Assembly (NCBI RefSeq): GCF_900116145.1
Contig: NZ_FPAB01000002.1
Span: forward strand, 186,001-250,000
Direction: 5' to 3'
DNA length: 64,000 bases
DNA from: Streptomyces harbinensis
Lineage (GTDB): Bacteria; Actinomycetota; Actinomycetes; Streptomycetales; Streptomycetaceae
A program made the position numbers and the translations under genes. This document shows, piece after piece, positions 1-9,098 of the stretch (position 1 is its first letter; every line of letters starts with the position of its first letter). The notes under the pieces are model-generated. The model had not been told where the DNA came from. It did no database searches and saw only the letters and a list, made by a program, of their open reading frames with translations.

Positions 1-224
1 CGCACGGTGCGCAGCACCTCGGCGCCGTCGGGCAGCAGGAGATGGTGCTTGCGGACCTTTTCCAGCCGGCGGCTGCGCGCGTACGGGAGCCGGCCGGAGG
101 CGAATTCGCTGACCAGCAGCATGTCGACGATGTCGGCGGGCGCGGTGCTGTCGGTGATGGTGACGGGCAGGGCGGCCTCCTCGCCGGGTGCGGTGGGCGT
201 GGGGTGGGCGGTCATGCCCGCCAT
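1..224 (-). CDS. Hypothetical protein, 5' part only
   Basis: Only the first ~74 codons lie in the window; the gene runs off the left edge. ATG at 224 and an in-frame ATG at 215 are both possible, and neither has a clear Shine-Dalgarno (SD) sequence. The visible protein has a Thr/Pro/Ala-rich start, then DIVDMLLVSEFASGRLPYAR, a basic stretch (SRRLEKVRKHH) and LLLPDGAEVLRTV. I do not recognise the family and assign no function. The codon pattern supports coding on this strand, against the overlapping plus-strand open frame, which has no SD and Ser/Arg-rich shadow composition. Confidence 0.55.
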   Translation of the reverse strand, partial: MAGMTAHPTPTAPGEEAALPVTITDSTAPADIVDMLLVSEFASGRLPYARSRRLEKVRKHHLLLPDGAEVLRTV

Positions 225-402
225 GATGACCGGGCCCGGGCGGCGCCGCATCCGGATTTCTGTCGCAAAACAGCTCACGGACGATGTTCGTCAACACCCT
301 TGTGGGGAAAGGTGAATCCTGGGACCGGGATACCCACGCGCACTCGGGGGGCGTTAGGGTTACTCTGCCCGGACCGGGTGCCCTCGTACGGGTGGGAGAG
401 TC

Positions 403-669
403 ATGGAGCAGATAACACGCGGCAGGCCCCGAGTGCCTGCGATCGATTGCGGGAGCGGCGCAAGCTCTACGCGCCTGGAACGCCATCTGAGCGTGCTGTC
501 CGGACCTGCCGTGCCGGCGCGCGAGACCGAAGAGGCCACCATGCTGATGCGCGAGCTGACAACGCGGGATCGGCAGTCCGCCAGGAGCACCACCACCCGT
601 GGTGCCCGGGTGCGGCTGTTCACCCCGCTGCGGAGGCTGCGGCGTACGCTCTTCGGCAGTCACGGCTGA
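403..669 (+). CDS. Small conserved-looking basic protein, function unknown
   Basis: An 88-residue protein with a good start: GGGAGAG sits about 7 nt before ATG 403. The N-terminal half (MEQITRGRPRVPAIDCGSG, then STRLERHLSVL) looks constrained. The C-terminal third is strongly basic (VRLFTPLRRLRRTLFG), and no membrane segment or known domain is visible. It is transcribed convergently with the GntR gene, and its stop codon lies inside the terminator hairpin. I recall similar short proteins in streptomycetes but know no function. It could be a small nucleic-acid or membrane-surface binding protein given its basic tail; that is inference only. Confidence 0.55.
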   Translation: MEQITRGRPRVPAIDCGSGASSTRLERHLSVLSGPAVPARETEEATMLMRELTTRDRQSARSTTTRGARVRLFTPLRRLRRTLFGSHG

Positions 670-696
670 TACGGAACGTCACTTCCGTACCAGCCG
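663..696. terminator. Bidirectional terminator hairpin
   Basis: CGGCTG-a-TACGGAA (663-676) pairs with TTCCGTA-c-CAGCCG (683-696): 13 base pairs with one mismatch around a 6-nt loop. It lies between two convergent genes and contains the TGA stop of the small upstream gene (667-669), so it can end transcripts from both sides. Confidence 0.8.
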
Positions 697-712
697 CCTG
701 GTCACTCACGCG

Positions 713-1468
713 TCACTCGGGGGAGGAGTCCACCGATACGGCGAAGGAGAAGCGGTCGCCCCGGTAGTGGATGCGCGCGACATCCACGGTGCGTCCCTTC
801 TCGTCGTACACCACCCCCGTGATGTGCAGGATTGGGCTCAGCAGCGGCACCGCGAGCAGCTGCGAGGTGGTCGGGTCAGCCAGCCGAGCCTGAACCGTGT
901 TGGCGATCCGGCCCACCGTCACTCCCGCGACGTCCCGCAGTACCCGGGTCATGGGCCAGCGTTCCAGATCCTCGGGCGTGATGCGCGCGGCGACCTCCGG
1001 GTGGAGCAAATTCTCCGCCCAGTTGGCGGCTTCTCCGCTCTCCCGGTCATACCGCAGCCGCCGGAAGGCCACCACTTCGGCCAGGCCGGGAAAGTGCGGG
1101 GCGACCTCCACCGGGACGGGGACCGGGCCGTGTTCCAGCAAGGTGGTGCTCTCGCCGGACTGCTGGGCCACGATGGCGTCCACCGAGCCGAGCAGCCGCA
1201 CCGGTGAACCGGGCCGGGCGGCCGGCTCGATGAAGGTGCCGCGCCGCCGGTGCCGGCTGATCAGCCCTTCGAGTTCGAGTTCCTTGAGGGCCTGGCGCAT
1301 GGTGAGGACGGAGACCCCGTAGTGCTCGGCCAGTTGTTCCTCGGTCGGCAGCCGCAGCGGGGCCTGCGGCGGGCGGCCGAGTATGGAGGCGCGCAGTGAC
1401 TGGGACACCTGGTACCACAGGGGCAGTTTGCGGTTCAGTTCGAGTGAATCGGGTGCGAAGACGGTCAC
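713..1468 (-). CDS. GntR/HutC-family transcriptional regulator
   Basis: A 251-residue repressor-type regulator. The N-terminal winged helix is clear: LPLWYQVSQSLRASIL, then LPTEEQLAEHYGVSVLTMRQ (recognition helix) and LEGLISRHRRRGTFIE (wing). The rest resembles the UTRA/HutC effector domain (VVAFRRLRYDRESGEAANWAEN). GTG at 1468 is chosen because CGGAG lies 8 nt upstream and it falls just after the hmgA stop; an upstream extension to 1528 would run into hmgA. It follows hmgA by 22 bp on the same strand, so the two are probably co-transcribed, and it is a good candidate to sense a tyrosine-catabolism intermediate. The UTRA ligand is not predictable from sequence. Confidence 0.9.
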   Translation of the reverse strand: MTVFAPDSLELNRKLPLWYQVSQSLRASILGRPPQAPLRLPTEEQLAEHYGVSVLTMRQALKELELEGLISRHRRRGTFIEPAARPGSPVRLLGSVDAIVAQQSGESTTLLEHGPVPVPVEVAPHFPGLAEVVAFRRLRYDRESGEAANWAENLLHPEVAARITPEDLERWPMTRVLRDVAGVTVGRIANTVQARLADPTTSQLLAVPLLSPILHITGVVYDEKGRTVDVARIHYRGDRFSFAVSVDSSPE

Positions 1469-1490
1469 GGCGCGCTCCGGGAGTCGGGGC

Positions 1491-2816
1491 TCAGGCGGTG
1501 AAGTGCCGCTGAAGACCCTCCCACACATTGTCGTAACCGTGTTGCGGACGGTGCTCGTTCACCGCCGCGGGGGTCAGGGTCACCGGCCAGCGGGTCTCGA
1601 ACATGAAGGCCAGACCGTCGGCCACCTTGGCCGGCACCAGGTCGGCGGCGCTGGCCCGTTCGAAGGTCTCCCGGTCCGGTCCGTGCGCCGACATCATGTT
1701 GTGCAGTGAGCCGCCGCCCGGCACGAAGCCCTCCGCCTTGGCGTCGTAGGCGCCCTCGATCAGCCCCATGTACTCGCTCATCACATTGCGGTGGAAGTAC
1801 GGCGGGCGGAAGGTGTCCTCGCCCACCAGCCAGCGCGGCGCGAACACCACGAAGTCGACGCCCGCCAGCCCCGGGGTGTCCGAGGGCGCGGTCAGCACGG
1901 TGAAGATGGACGGATCGGGGTGGTCGAAGCTGATCGAGCCCAGCACATTGAAGCGGCGCAGGTCGTAGCGGTAGGGCACATGGCTGCCGTGCCAGGCCAC
2001 CACGTCGAGCGGGGAGTGGTCCAGGGCGGTCGCCCACAGATTGCCGCAGAACTTGGTGACGGCCTCGACCGGGCCCTCGATGTCCTCGTACGCGGCGACC
2101 GGCGCTTCGAAGTCGCGGGCGGCGGCCAGTCCGTTGGCGCCGATCGGGCCCAGGTCGGGCAGCACGAAGGGCCGGCCGTAGTTCTCGCAGATGTAGCCGC
2201 GCGCCGCCTCCCCCGCCGGGAGTTCGACGCGGAACCGTACGCCGCGCGGCATGAGGACGATGTGCCCGGGGCCGGCCCGCAGTACCCCGAACTCGGTGCG
2301 CAGCCGCAGCTCACCGCGTTCGGGCACGATCAGCAGTTCGCCGTCCGCGTCGCTGAACACCCGGTCCTTCATGGAGGTGTTGGCGTGGTACAGGTGCACC
2401 GCCATCCCGGTGCGCTGCCGGATGTCGCCGTTGCCGCCCAGGGTCCACAGCCCGGCGACGAAGTCGGTGCCGGCCGGCGGGGCGGGCAGCGGGTCCCAGC
2501 GCAGCCGGTTGGGGTCGGGCACGGTGTCGTCGAACGGCGCGCCGCGCAGGGCGCCGTTGCCGATCCGGGTGAACGGGGGGTGGGCGGCCGAGGGCCTGAT
2601 CCGGTAGAGCCAGGAGCGGCGGTTGGCGGCGCGCGGCTCGGTGAAGGCGCTGCCGCTCAGCTGCTCCGCGTACAGCCCGAGCGGGGCGCGCTGCGGGGAG
2701 TTGCGGCCGACCGGCAGGGCGCCGGGGACGGCTTCGCTGCTGTGCTCGTTGCCGAAACCGGTCAGCTGACCGGTCCCGCCGCCGGTCGTCACCGTCGTTC
2801 GCTCTCCGCTGCCCAT
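1491..2816 (-). CDS. hmgA: Homogentisate 1,2-dioxygenase
   Basis: Opens the ring of homogentisate to maleylacetoacetate with O2 and Fe(II), in cytosolic tyrosine/phenylalanine catabolism. The protein is 441 residues, the usual length. The iron ligands are visible and correctly spaced: His342 and Glu348 in [12 protein letters not shown] and His378 in NMMSAHGPD. The N-terminal [17 protein letters not shown] is typical. ATG 2816 is chosen over the open frame at 2849 because GGGAG sits 6 nt upstream. A consensus promoter lies upstream (2861-2889). The GntR regulator follows in the same transcript. Maleylacetoacetate isomerase and fumarylacetoacetase are not in this window. Confidence 0.97.
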   Translation of the reverse strand: MGSGERTTVTTGGGTGQLTGFGNEHSSEAVPGALPVGRNSPQRAPLGLYAEQLSGSAFTEPRAANRRSWLYRIRPSAAHPPFTRIGNGALRGAPFDDTVPDPNRLRWDPLPAPPAGTDFVAGLWTLGGNGDIRQRTGMAVHLYHANTSMKDRVFSDADGELLIVPERGELRLRTEFGVLRAGPGHIVLMPRGVRFRVELPAGEAARGYICENYGRPFVLPDLGPIGANGLAAARDFEAPVAAYEDIEGPVEAVTKFCGNLWATALDHSPLDVVAWHGSHVPYRYDLRRFNVLGSISFDHPDPSIFTVLTAPSDTPGLAGVDFVVFAPRWLVGEDTFRPPYFHRNVMSEYMGLIEGAYDAKAEGFVPGGGSLHNMMSAHGPDRETFERASAADLVPAKVADGLAFMFETRWPVTLTPAAVNEHRPQHGYDNVWEGLQRHFTA

Positions 2817-2847
2817 GGCGTGCTCCCGCCCATCGGTCCCGACGATC

Positions 2848-2889
2848 ATTCCTGTGAGTGACCGTAGGAATCGATGGGTGACAAGTCAA
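2848..2889 (-). promoter_or_regulatory. hmgA promoter with overlapping inverted repeat
   Basis: On the minus strand, -35 TTGACT (2884-2889) is 17 bp from -10 TACGGT (2861-2866), a good housekeeping-sigma match. An inverted repeat, ATTCCT (2848-2853) and AGGAAT (2866-2871) with a 12-bp spacer, covers the -10 and predicted start region. Its position suits repression, probably by the co-transcribed GntR protein; that assignment is inference. Confidence 0.6.
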
Positions 2890-2923
2890 CTACCCGGACC
2901 GCATCGGGTGGTGAAACCTTTGT

Positions 2924-4276
2924 TCAGAACGTGCCCTCCCCGGTCGGGGTCCCGGACCGCGCGAGCAGCCGCCCCACCCGGGGCTGCCCACGGTAGGGGC
3001 GCAGGGCGCGCCGCATCTCCCGCAGCGACCGCTCCGCGTCACCCGAGCGCAGCCGCTCCCGGCCGGTCACGAAAGCCTCCCAGGCCCCGCACGCCTCCTC
3101 CAGATGCCCGGTGTGCAGCAGCAGTTGCGCGCAGCGCGCCTGGGTGAGGGCGTGGCCGCGCAGGTCCGTCGCCGACCGCTCGGTCACCGCCCGGCGGCAG
3201 GCCGCCAGCGCGCCGGGCAGATCGCCGAGCGCCTGGAGGGTCAGCGAGGTCTGGTACAGCAGGCCGGCCCGGGGGTAGCTGTCGAACGGCCCGCCGGCCC
3301 CGGGGTCGTCCTCGGCCCGCTGCCCGGCGTACTCGGCGCGGGCCAGCGCCTTCAGCGCGCCGCGCCGGTCGCCGCAGCGGGCCAGGACCACACCGAGCTG
3401 GGCCTGGATGTACGACTGGTGCGCGGGCGGTGCCCAGCGGGCGGCGCGGGCGGCGGCCTCGGCCAGCCGCAGCGCGGTCGGCAGCTGGCCGAGCCGCCCG
3501 GCCTGGGTGCTCATGGCTCGCAGCACCAGGCTCCAGGTGAGCCGGTCGCCCGCCTCGGCGGCCAGCTGGTGCGCGGTGGTGAAGTACCGCTGGGCGAGCC
3601 CGTGCCGCTGGCCGTCCTCGTACATGCGGGCCAGCAGGAAGGCCAGCCGGGCGGCTCCGGTGAGCAGTTGGGCCCGGGCGGCGGCGGGCCGGCCGGTCAC
3701 CGCGAGCAGCGGGGCCACGTCGTCGGCGAGATGGACGGTGAGGGCGCCGCGCGCGTGCCGTCCGCCGTGCGCGCGCATCGCGGCGGCGAAGAAGACCGCG
3801 GCCTCGTGCAGCGCCCGGGTGCCCTCGGCGGGCGCGGCCGGCGGCAGCGGCGGCCGGGGCGCGGGCACCGGCTGCGGTACGGCGGCGTCCGCCAGCCGGT
3901 AGGGGCGCTGGCGCAGCAGGGTGGCGCGCCGCCCGCCGTCCGCGTCGGTGCGGCACAGGGCGGCGAACCGGGGGACGGCGCCCAGCCGGTCACGGAGCGC
4001 GCCGGTATCGGGCGGGGTTCCGCCGGGGAAGCCCGCCGCGCGGGCGGTGACGGGGCGTCCGGTGCGGCGGGAGAGGGCTTCGGCGATCAGCTGGGGGACG
4101 GGGTGGCGGGGCTGGGTGCCGGAGAGCCAGTGGGCGACCGCGGTGCGGTCGTACCGCAGCGGGGTGCCGGTCTCGGTGCCGAGCGTGTTGACCGCGCGGG
4201 CGAGTTCCTGCTGGGTCCAGCCGGCCTCGCGCAGTAGGGCTCGCAGCTGGTCGTTGGGGCCGCGCCGTTCCTTCAT
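2924..4276 (-). CDS. XRE-type HTH regulator with TPR-like C-terminus
   Basis: 450 residues. Residues 1-75 form an atypical helix-turn-helix (GWTQQELARAVNTLG, then YDRTAVAHWLSGTQPRHPVP) as in Streptomyces regulators that choose a partner DNA by an embedded HTH. Residues ~150-440 are Ala/Leu/Arg-rich helical repeats with TPR-like spacing (ARMYEDGQRHGLAQRYFTTA; LAEAAARAARWAPPAHQ; GALKALARAEYAGQRAEDD). ATG 4276 has a strong AAGGAGG, but unusually close (about 1-2 nt), so the true start could be slightly downstream. The 157-bp upstream gap carries repeated ATCACACC elements. The target and ligand are unknown. The adjacent hmgA unit is on the same strand but has its own promoter. Confidence 0.8.
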   Translation of the reverse strand: MKERRGPNDQLRALLREAGWTQQELARAVNTLGTETGTPLRYDRTAVAHWLSGTQPRHPVPQLIAEALSRRTGRPVTARAAGFPGGTPPDTGALRDRLGAVPRFAALCRTDADGGRRATLLRQRPYRLADAAVPQPVPAPRPPLPPAAPAEGTRALHEAAVFFAAAMRAHGGRHARGALTVHLADDVAPLLAVTGRPAAARAQLLTGAARLAFLLARMYEDGQRHGLAQRYFTTAHQLAAEAGDRLTWSLVLRAMSTQAGRLGQLPTALRLAEAAARAARWAPPAHQSYIQAQLGVVLARCGDRRGALKALARAEYAGQRAEDDPGAGGPFDSYPRAGLLYQTSLTLQALGDLPGALAACRRAVTERSATDLRGHALTQARCAQLLLHTGHLEEACGAWEAFVTGRERLRSGDAERSLREMRRALRPYRGQPRVGRLLARSGTPTGEGTF

Positions 4277-4329
4277 GCCTCCTTGGTCTCACGGCGCGGG
4301 GTACGGGTGGCAGGGCGCATCGGCGCATG

Positions 4330-4360
4330 ATCACACCCGGTTCTGACCCACTATCACACC
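4330..4360. promoter_or_regulatory. Direct repeats ATCACACC upstream of the HTH/TPR gene
   Basis: ATCACACC occurs at 4330-4337 and again at 4353-4360, 23 bp apart (about two helical turns), 54-84 bp upstream of the regulator start. The spacing on one DNA face would suit binding by a dimeric regulator, perhaps the gene's own product. Confidence 0.35.
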
Positions 4361-4433
4361 ATTGGGTAAGAATTTCAGTGCGATGTCACCCGCAGGAGGG
4401 AGCGCCCGGTGGTGCGTTGACGGCGGGTGCCGG

Positions 4434-4898
4434 TCAGAGGAAATACCGCGTGACCGTCTCCGCCACGCACACCGGCTTGTGCCCGCCCTCCCGCTCCACC
4501 GTCACCGTGAGCGTGAGCTGCACGCCGTCCCCCGGCACCGGCACCACCTCGTGGATCCCGGCCGTGCCCCGCACCCGCGAGCCGGCCGGCACCGGCGCCG
4601 GGAACCGCACCCGGTTCACGCCGTAGTTGACGGCCAGCCGGGCCCCGTCCACCCGCAGCAGCCGCCGGACGAACTCCGGTACCAGGGCGAGCGTCAGATA
4701 GCCGTGCGCGACGGTCGTCCCGAACGGACCGCCCGCGGCCCGCTCCGGATCGACATGGATCCACTGGTGATCGCCCGTCGCCTCCGCGAACAGCCCGATC
4801 CGCCGCTGGTCGATTTCCAGCCAGTCACTGGTACCCAGATGCGCGCCGGCCGCCGCCCGCAGCTCATCGACCGACGCAAAAACCCGCGGCTCAGCCAT
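4434..4898 (-). CDS. MaoC-family (R)-hydratase-like protein
   Basis: 154-residue hot-dog fold protein. The hydratase motif is intact, with catalytic Asp and His in FAEATGDHQWIHVD and a following PFGTTVAHGYLTLALVPEF. The C-terminal strands (NYGVNRVRFPAPVPAGSRV) are typical of R-specific enoyl-CoA hydratases. The likely role is reversible hydration of a trans-2-enoyl-CoA thioester in the cytosol. ATG 4898 is chosen because homologues begin near this FASVDEL segment; the upstream extension to 4934 is Pro/Gly-poor filler. SD is weak. It stands alone with its own short intergenic region shared with the divergent GSDH gene. The substrate is not predictable. Confidence 0.9.
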   Translation of the reverse strand: MAEPRVFASVDELRAAAGAHLGTSDWLEIDQRRIGLFAEATGDHQWIHVDPERAAGGPFGTTVAHGYLTLALVPEFVRRLLRVDGARLAVNYGVNRVRFPAPVPAGSRVRGTAGIHEVVPVPGDGVQLTLTVTVEREGGHKPVCVAETVTRYFL

Positions 4899-5063
4899 CG
4901 GGCCAGCATGCTGACCGGCGCGCGGCACTGTCAATGCCCGCGCGATGCCCGCGACCGGCGCCCGCCGGACCCCATTGACGCCCCCGTGCGCCGATGATCT
5001 GATCGACAGCGCCGTGGGGGCTGGTCAGATCGCCGTACGCCACCGACCCAAGGGGAGACGTTC

Positions 5064-6182
5064 ATGCACGCCAGGCGCGCCAGGACGACCGTCACCGCCG
5101 CCCTCGCCGTACTCACCACCCTCACGCTCACCACCGGCGGCGCCTGCGCCACCGAGAACGACACCGGCTCCGGCACCCCGCCCACCGGCGGCGCACCCAC
5201 CGCGAGCGAGGAGGCCGCCCCGCCCGCGGCCCTCACCCAGCCCGCCGGGATCGAGGAACTGTCGGCCGGCTGGTCGATGCCCTGGGGCGCCGACTGGCTG
5301 CCGGACGGCTCCGCGCTCTACACCGAACGCGACACCCACCGCATCGTCCACCTCACCCCGGACGGCACCCGTACCGTCCTGGGCACCGTCCCGGACGTCG
5401 TGCACGGCGGCGAGGGCGGCCTGCTCGGCCTGGCGATATCCCCCGGCTTCGCCGAGGACCGCACGCTGTACGTCTTCCACACCGCCGCGAACGACAACCG
5501 CATCGCCCGCCTCACCTGGGACGGCGACACCCTCGGCGGTTACGAACCCATCCTCACCGGCATCGCCAAGGCCGCCATCCACAACGGCGGCCGGCTCGCC
5601 TTCGGACCCGACGGCCACCTCTACGCCACCACCGGCGACGCCGCCGACCCGCCGCTCGCCCAGGACCGCGACGCCCTCGAAGGCAAGATCCTGCGCATCA
5701 CCACCGCCGGCGAGCCCGCCCCCGGCAACCCCTTCGGTACCCCCGTCTACAGCCTCGGCCACCGCAACCCCCAGGGCCTGGCCTGGGACGACGAGGGCCG
5801 GCTGTGGTCCTCCGAACTCGGCCAGGACACCTGGGACGAACTCAACCTCATCGAGCCCGGCAACAACTACGGCTGGCCGCAGTGCGAAGGCGTCTGCGGG
5901 GAGCCCGGGTTCACCGACCCCAAGGAGACCTGGTCCACCGCGACCGCGTCCCCCAGCGGCCTCGCCTACGCCGACGGCTCCCTCTACATGGCCGCCCTGC
6001 GCGGCCAGCGGCTGTGGCACATCCCGCTGGAGGGCGCCGACACCGGCACCCCGCAGGCGTACTACCAGGGCGAGATCGGCCGCCAGCGCACCGTCCTGGC
6101 CACCCCGGACGGTACCGCCCTGTGGGTCTCCACCTCCAACGGAGCCGGCAGCGACACCGTCCACCGCGTCACCCTCCAGTAG
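5064..6182 (+). CDS. PQQ-dependent glucose/sorbosone dehydrogenase-like lipoprotein
   Basis: A 372-residue exported beta-propeller of the GSDH family. The N-terminus is a lipoprotein signal (TLTTGGAC, Cys28), so it should be anchored outside the membrane. Family landmarks follow: MPWGADWLPDGSALYTER, HGGEGGLLGLAISPGF, IHNGGRLAFGPDGHLYATTGD, YSLGHRNPQGLAWD and PGNNYGWPQCEG. Family members oxidise aldoses or sugar alcohols with PQQ and Ca, but many actinobacterial members are untested. ATG 5064 has GGGGAG 7 nt upstream. A possible -35 TTGACG (4975-4980) with a weak -10 17 bp later lies upstream. No PQQ synthesis genes are in the window. Confidence 0.9.
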   Translation: MHARRARTTVTAALAVLTTLTLTTGGACATENDTGSGTPPTGGAPTASEEAAPPAALTQPAGIEELSAGWSMPWGADWLPDGSALYTERDTHRIVHLTPDGTRTVLGTVPDVVHGGEGGLLGLAISPGFAEDRTLYVFHTAANDNRIARLTWDGDTLGGYEPILTGIAKAAIHNGGRLAFGPDGHLYATTGDAADPPLAQDRDALEGKILRITTAGEPAPGNPFGTPVYSLGHRNPQGLAWDDEGRLWSSELGQDTWDELNLIEPGNNYGWPQCEGVCGEPGFTDPKETWSTATASPSGLAYADGSLYMAALRGQRLWHIPLEGADTGTPQAYYQGEIGRQRTVLATPDGTALWVSTSNGAGSDTVHRVTLQ

Positions 6183-6267
6183 GGCCGGGACGTGTATTGA
6201 CGGCGGCCCGCCGGGACCCGAGGATCGGTGACAGCAGCGACGGCCGAGGCGACGGGACGAGGCAGGC

Positions 6268-7920
6268 ATGGCGTACGACGCCGATGTGATCGTGATCGGA
6301 GCCGGCCTCGCCGGACTGGTCGCCACCGCCGAACTGGCCGCCGCCGGCCGCACGGTGATCCTGCTCGACCAGGAGCCCGAGACCTCTCTCGGCGGCCAGG
6401 CCCACTGGTCCTTCGGCGGCCTCTTCCTCGTCGACTCCCCGGAACAGCGCCGGCTGCGCATCCGCGACAGCCACGCACTGGCCTGGCAGGACTGGCAGGG
6501 CACGGCCGGCTTCGACCGCCCCGAGGACGACTGGCCGCGCCGCTGGGCCAAGGCGTACGTCGAGTTCGCCGCCGGGGAGAAGCGCGCCTGGCTGCACGGG
6601 CAGGGGGTGCGCTTCTTCCCCGTCGTCGGCTGGGCCGAGCGCGGCAGCGGCGACGCCGGCGGCCACGGCAACTCCGTCCCCCGCTTCCACATCACCTGGG
6701 GCACCGGACCCGGAGTGCTGGCCCCCTTCGAACGCCGGGTGCGGCAGGCCGTCGCGGCCGGCCGGGTGGCGCTGCGCTTCCGGCACCGCGTCACCGGGCT
6801 CGCCACCACCGACCGCGCGGTGGACACCGTCACCGGCGAAGTCCTCGCCCCCGATACGGCACCGCGCGGCGCCGCCAGCAGCCGCGAGGTGACCGGCGCC
6901 TTCGAACTGCGCGCCCCGGCCGTGCTCATCACCTCCGGCGGCATCGGCGGCAACCTCGACCTGGTGCGCGCCCACTGGCCGCAGCGGCTGGGCACCCCAC
7001 CGCGCCGGATGCTCACCGGTGTGCCCGCGCACGTCGACGGCCTGATGCTGTCCGTCGCCGAACGCGCCGGCGCCCGGCTGATCGGCGGCGACCGGATGTG
7101 GCACTACACCGAAGGCATCCACAACGGGAATCCGGTCTGGGCGGGGCACGGCATCCGCATCCTCCCCGGCCCCTCCTCGCTGTGGCTGGACGCGACCGGG
7201 AAGCGGCTGCCCGTACCGCTCTTCCCCGGCTTCGACACCCTCGGCACCCTCGCCCACATCACCGGCACCGGCCACGACCACACCTGGTTCGTGCTCACCC
7301 GCCGCATCATCGAGAAGGAGTTCGCGCTCTCCGGCTCCGAACAGAACCCGGACCTCACCGGCAAGAGCATCCGCCAGGTGCTCGGCCGGGCCCGCTCCGG
7401 AATCCCCGCCCCGGTCCGCGCCTTCCTCGACCACGGCACCGACTTCGCCGTAGCCCGCGACCCGGCCGCCCTGGCCCGCGCCATGAACGCCGTCACCGGC
7501 GACGCGCTCGTCGACGAGGCCCGGCTGCGCCGCGAGATCGAGGCGCGCGACCGGGAGATCGGCAACCCGTTCAGCAAGGACCTCCAACTCACCGCCGTGC
7601 ACGGGGCCCGGCGCTACCTCGGCGACCGGCTGGTGCGCGTCGCCCCGCCGCACCGGCTGCTCGACCCCGCCGCCGGCCCGCTGATCGCGGTGCGGCTCAG
7701 CCTGCTCACCCGCAAGACCCTGGGCGGCCTGCTCACCGACCTCGGCGGCCGGGTGCTCGGCGCGGACGGCACCCCCGTACCCGGCCTGTACGCGGCCGGT
7801 GAGGCCGCCGGCTTCGGCGGCGGCGGCATGCACGGCTACCGCTCGCTGGAGGGCACGTTCCTCGGCGGCTGCCTCTTCTCCGGCCGCGTCGCCGGCCGCA
7901 CGGCGGCCCACAGCGTGTGA
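6268..7920 (+). CDS. FAD-binding dehydrogenase (KstD/fumarate-reductase-like)
   Basis: 550 residues. It starts with the dinucleotide-binding motif VIVIGAGLAGLVATAELAAAG and a Glu/Asp-ended beta-alpha-beta, followed by GGQAHWSFGGLFLVDSPEQ, as in the FAD_binding_2 family (3-ketosteroid dehydrogenase and fumarate reductase relatives). The C-terminal flavin motif is present: GLYAAGEAAGFGGGGMHG followed by LEGTFLGGCLFSGR. Such proteins are usually labelled FAD-binding dehydrogenase. A steroid ring or similar cyclic ketone is possible, but no steroid genes are nearby. It follows the GSDH gene by 85 bp and precedes the DUF2330 gene by 22 bp, so it may be co-transcribed with the latter. Confidence 0.88.
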   Translation: MAYDADVIVIGAGLAGLVATAELAAAGRTVILLDQEPETSLGGQAHWSFGGLFLVDSPEQRRLRIRDSHALAWQDWQGTAGFDRPEDDWPRRWAKAYVEFAAGEKRAWLHGQGVRFFPVVGWAERGSGDAGGHGNSVPRFHITWGTGPGVLAPFERRVRQAVAAGRVALRFRHRVTGLATTDRAVDTVTGEVLAPDTAPRGAASSREVTGAFELRAPAVLITSGGIGGNLDLVRAHWPQRLGTPPRRMLTGVPAHVDGLMLSVAERAGARLIGGDRMWHYTEGIHNGNPVWAGHGIRILPGPSSLWLDATGKRLPVPLFPGFDTLGTLAHITGTGHDHTWFVLTRRIIEKEFALSGSEQNPDLTGKSIRQVLGRARSGIPAPVRAFLDHGTDFAVARDPAALARAMNAVTGDALVDEARLRREIEARDREIGNPFSKDLQLTAVHGARRYLGDRLVRVAPPHRLLDPAAGPLIAVRLSLLTRKTLGGLLTDLGGRVLGADGTPVPGLYAAGEAAGFGGGGMHGYRSLEGTFLGGCLFSGRVAGRTAAHSV

Positions 7921-7942
7921 ACCATCGAACCCCGGGGGAGAC

Positions 7943-9037
7943 ATGCGCATCACGGCCCGCACACCCGTCCTGCTCGTCCTGCTGCTGCTCCTGACCCAGC
8001 TCGCCGCCCTCGCCCGGCCCGCGCACGCCTGCGGCTGCGGCGCCCTGGTCACCGGAGCGGGGCAGCAGCTCACCGTCGCCCGGGAGACCTCGGCGGTGCA
8101 CTGGGACGGCGAGACCGAACGCATCGTCATGAGCCTCACCGTGACCGGCGACGCCGCCGAGGCCGCCTGGATCATGCCGGTGCCCAGCCGCGCCGAGGTC
8201 ACGCTGGGCGACCCCGCCCTCTTCGACGACCTCCGCGACGCCGCCGCCCCCGAGTACCGGGTCCGCCACTACTTCTGGCCGCGCGAGGACGACTGGCCAC
8301 GGGGCGAGCGGGACAACAGCTACGCCGGCGCCGCGCCGGGCGACGGCGCCGCCCCCGTGGACGTGGTCAGCCGCGACCGGCTCGGCCCCTTCGACGTGGC
8401 CCGGCTGACCGCCACCGACCCCGCCGCCCTCGGCGACTGGCTGGCCGGCAACGGCTTCGCCCTCCCCGACACCCTGGCCGGCGCCCTCACCCCCTACGTC
8501 GAGCAGGAGTGGGAGTACGTGGCGCTGCGGCTCGCCCCGGACGCGGCCGGCGACCCCGACGTCGTCCTCGGCGGCACCCTGGACCCCATCAGCCTCACCT
8601 TCGCCTCCGGCGAACTCGTCTACCCCATGCGCTTGTCCCGGCTCGCCGCCACCGAACAGCTCCTCACCCTCTACGTGCTCTCCGGCCACCGCATGGAACC
8701 CCAGTCCACCATCGGCGGCGACCGCCCCGACATCACCTTCGCCGGCCGGCTGGCGCCCGCCCCCGGCCCGCTGCGCGACCTGGCGGGCGAGGACACCTTC
8801 CTGACCGTCATCGAGCAGGAATTCCCCCGGCCCGCCCTGATCGACGGCGACCACCTGCTGCGCCGCACCGCCGAGGACACCGCGTTCCGCACCGTCCACT
8901 ACACGGACCGGATGCTGCACTGGTTCGGCGTCCCCGCCTGGCAGCTCACCACCGGCGCCGTGGCGCTGCTGGCCCTGGTTCCCGTCGTGTGGGCCGTGCG
9001 AGGATGGCGGCGGCGGAAGGAGCCGCAGTGGAGCTGA
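7943..9037 (+). CDS. DUF2330 exported membrane-anchored protein
   Basis: 364 residues with a hydrophobic signal peptide (residues 1-30, LLVLLLLLTQLAALARPAHA) followed at once by CGCG. The long extracytoplasmic domain contains the DUF2330 core WIMPVPSRAEVTLGDPALF. A C-terminal transmembrane helix (about residues 332-352) precedes a basic tail RGWRRRKEPQ, placing the domain outside. GGGGGAG lies before ATG 7943. The family has no established function; the Cys-Gly-Cys-Gly cluster after the signal may form a disulphide or be lipidated. It closely follows the flavin dehydrogenase. Confidence 0.88.
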   Translation: MRITARTPVLLVLLLLLTQLAALARPAHACGCGALVTGAGQQLTVARETSAVHWDGETERIVMSLTVTGDAAEAAWIMPVPSRAEVTLGDPALFDDLRDAAAPEYRVRHYFWPREDDWPRGERDNSYAGAAPGDGAAPVDVVSRDRLGPFDVARLTATDPAALGDWLAGNGFALPDTLAGALTPYVEQEWEYVALRLAPDAAGDPDVVLGGTLDPISLTFASGELVYPMRLSRLAATEQLLTLYVLSGHRMEPQSTIGGDRPDITFAGRLAPAPGPLRDLAGEDTFLTVIEQEFPRPALIDGDHLLRRTAEDTAFRTVHYTDRMLHWFGVPAWQLTTGAVALLALVPVVWAVRGWRRRKEPQWS

Positions 9038-9098
9038 TCCTGTTCATGACGCTGCCCGGCTGACGCCCCGCCCGTCCCCGGGCACCGCGCCCCGCCGC

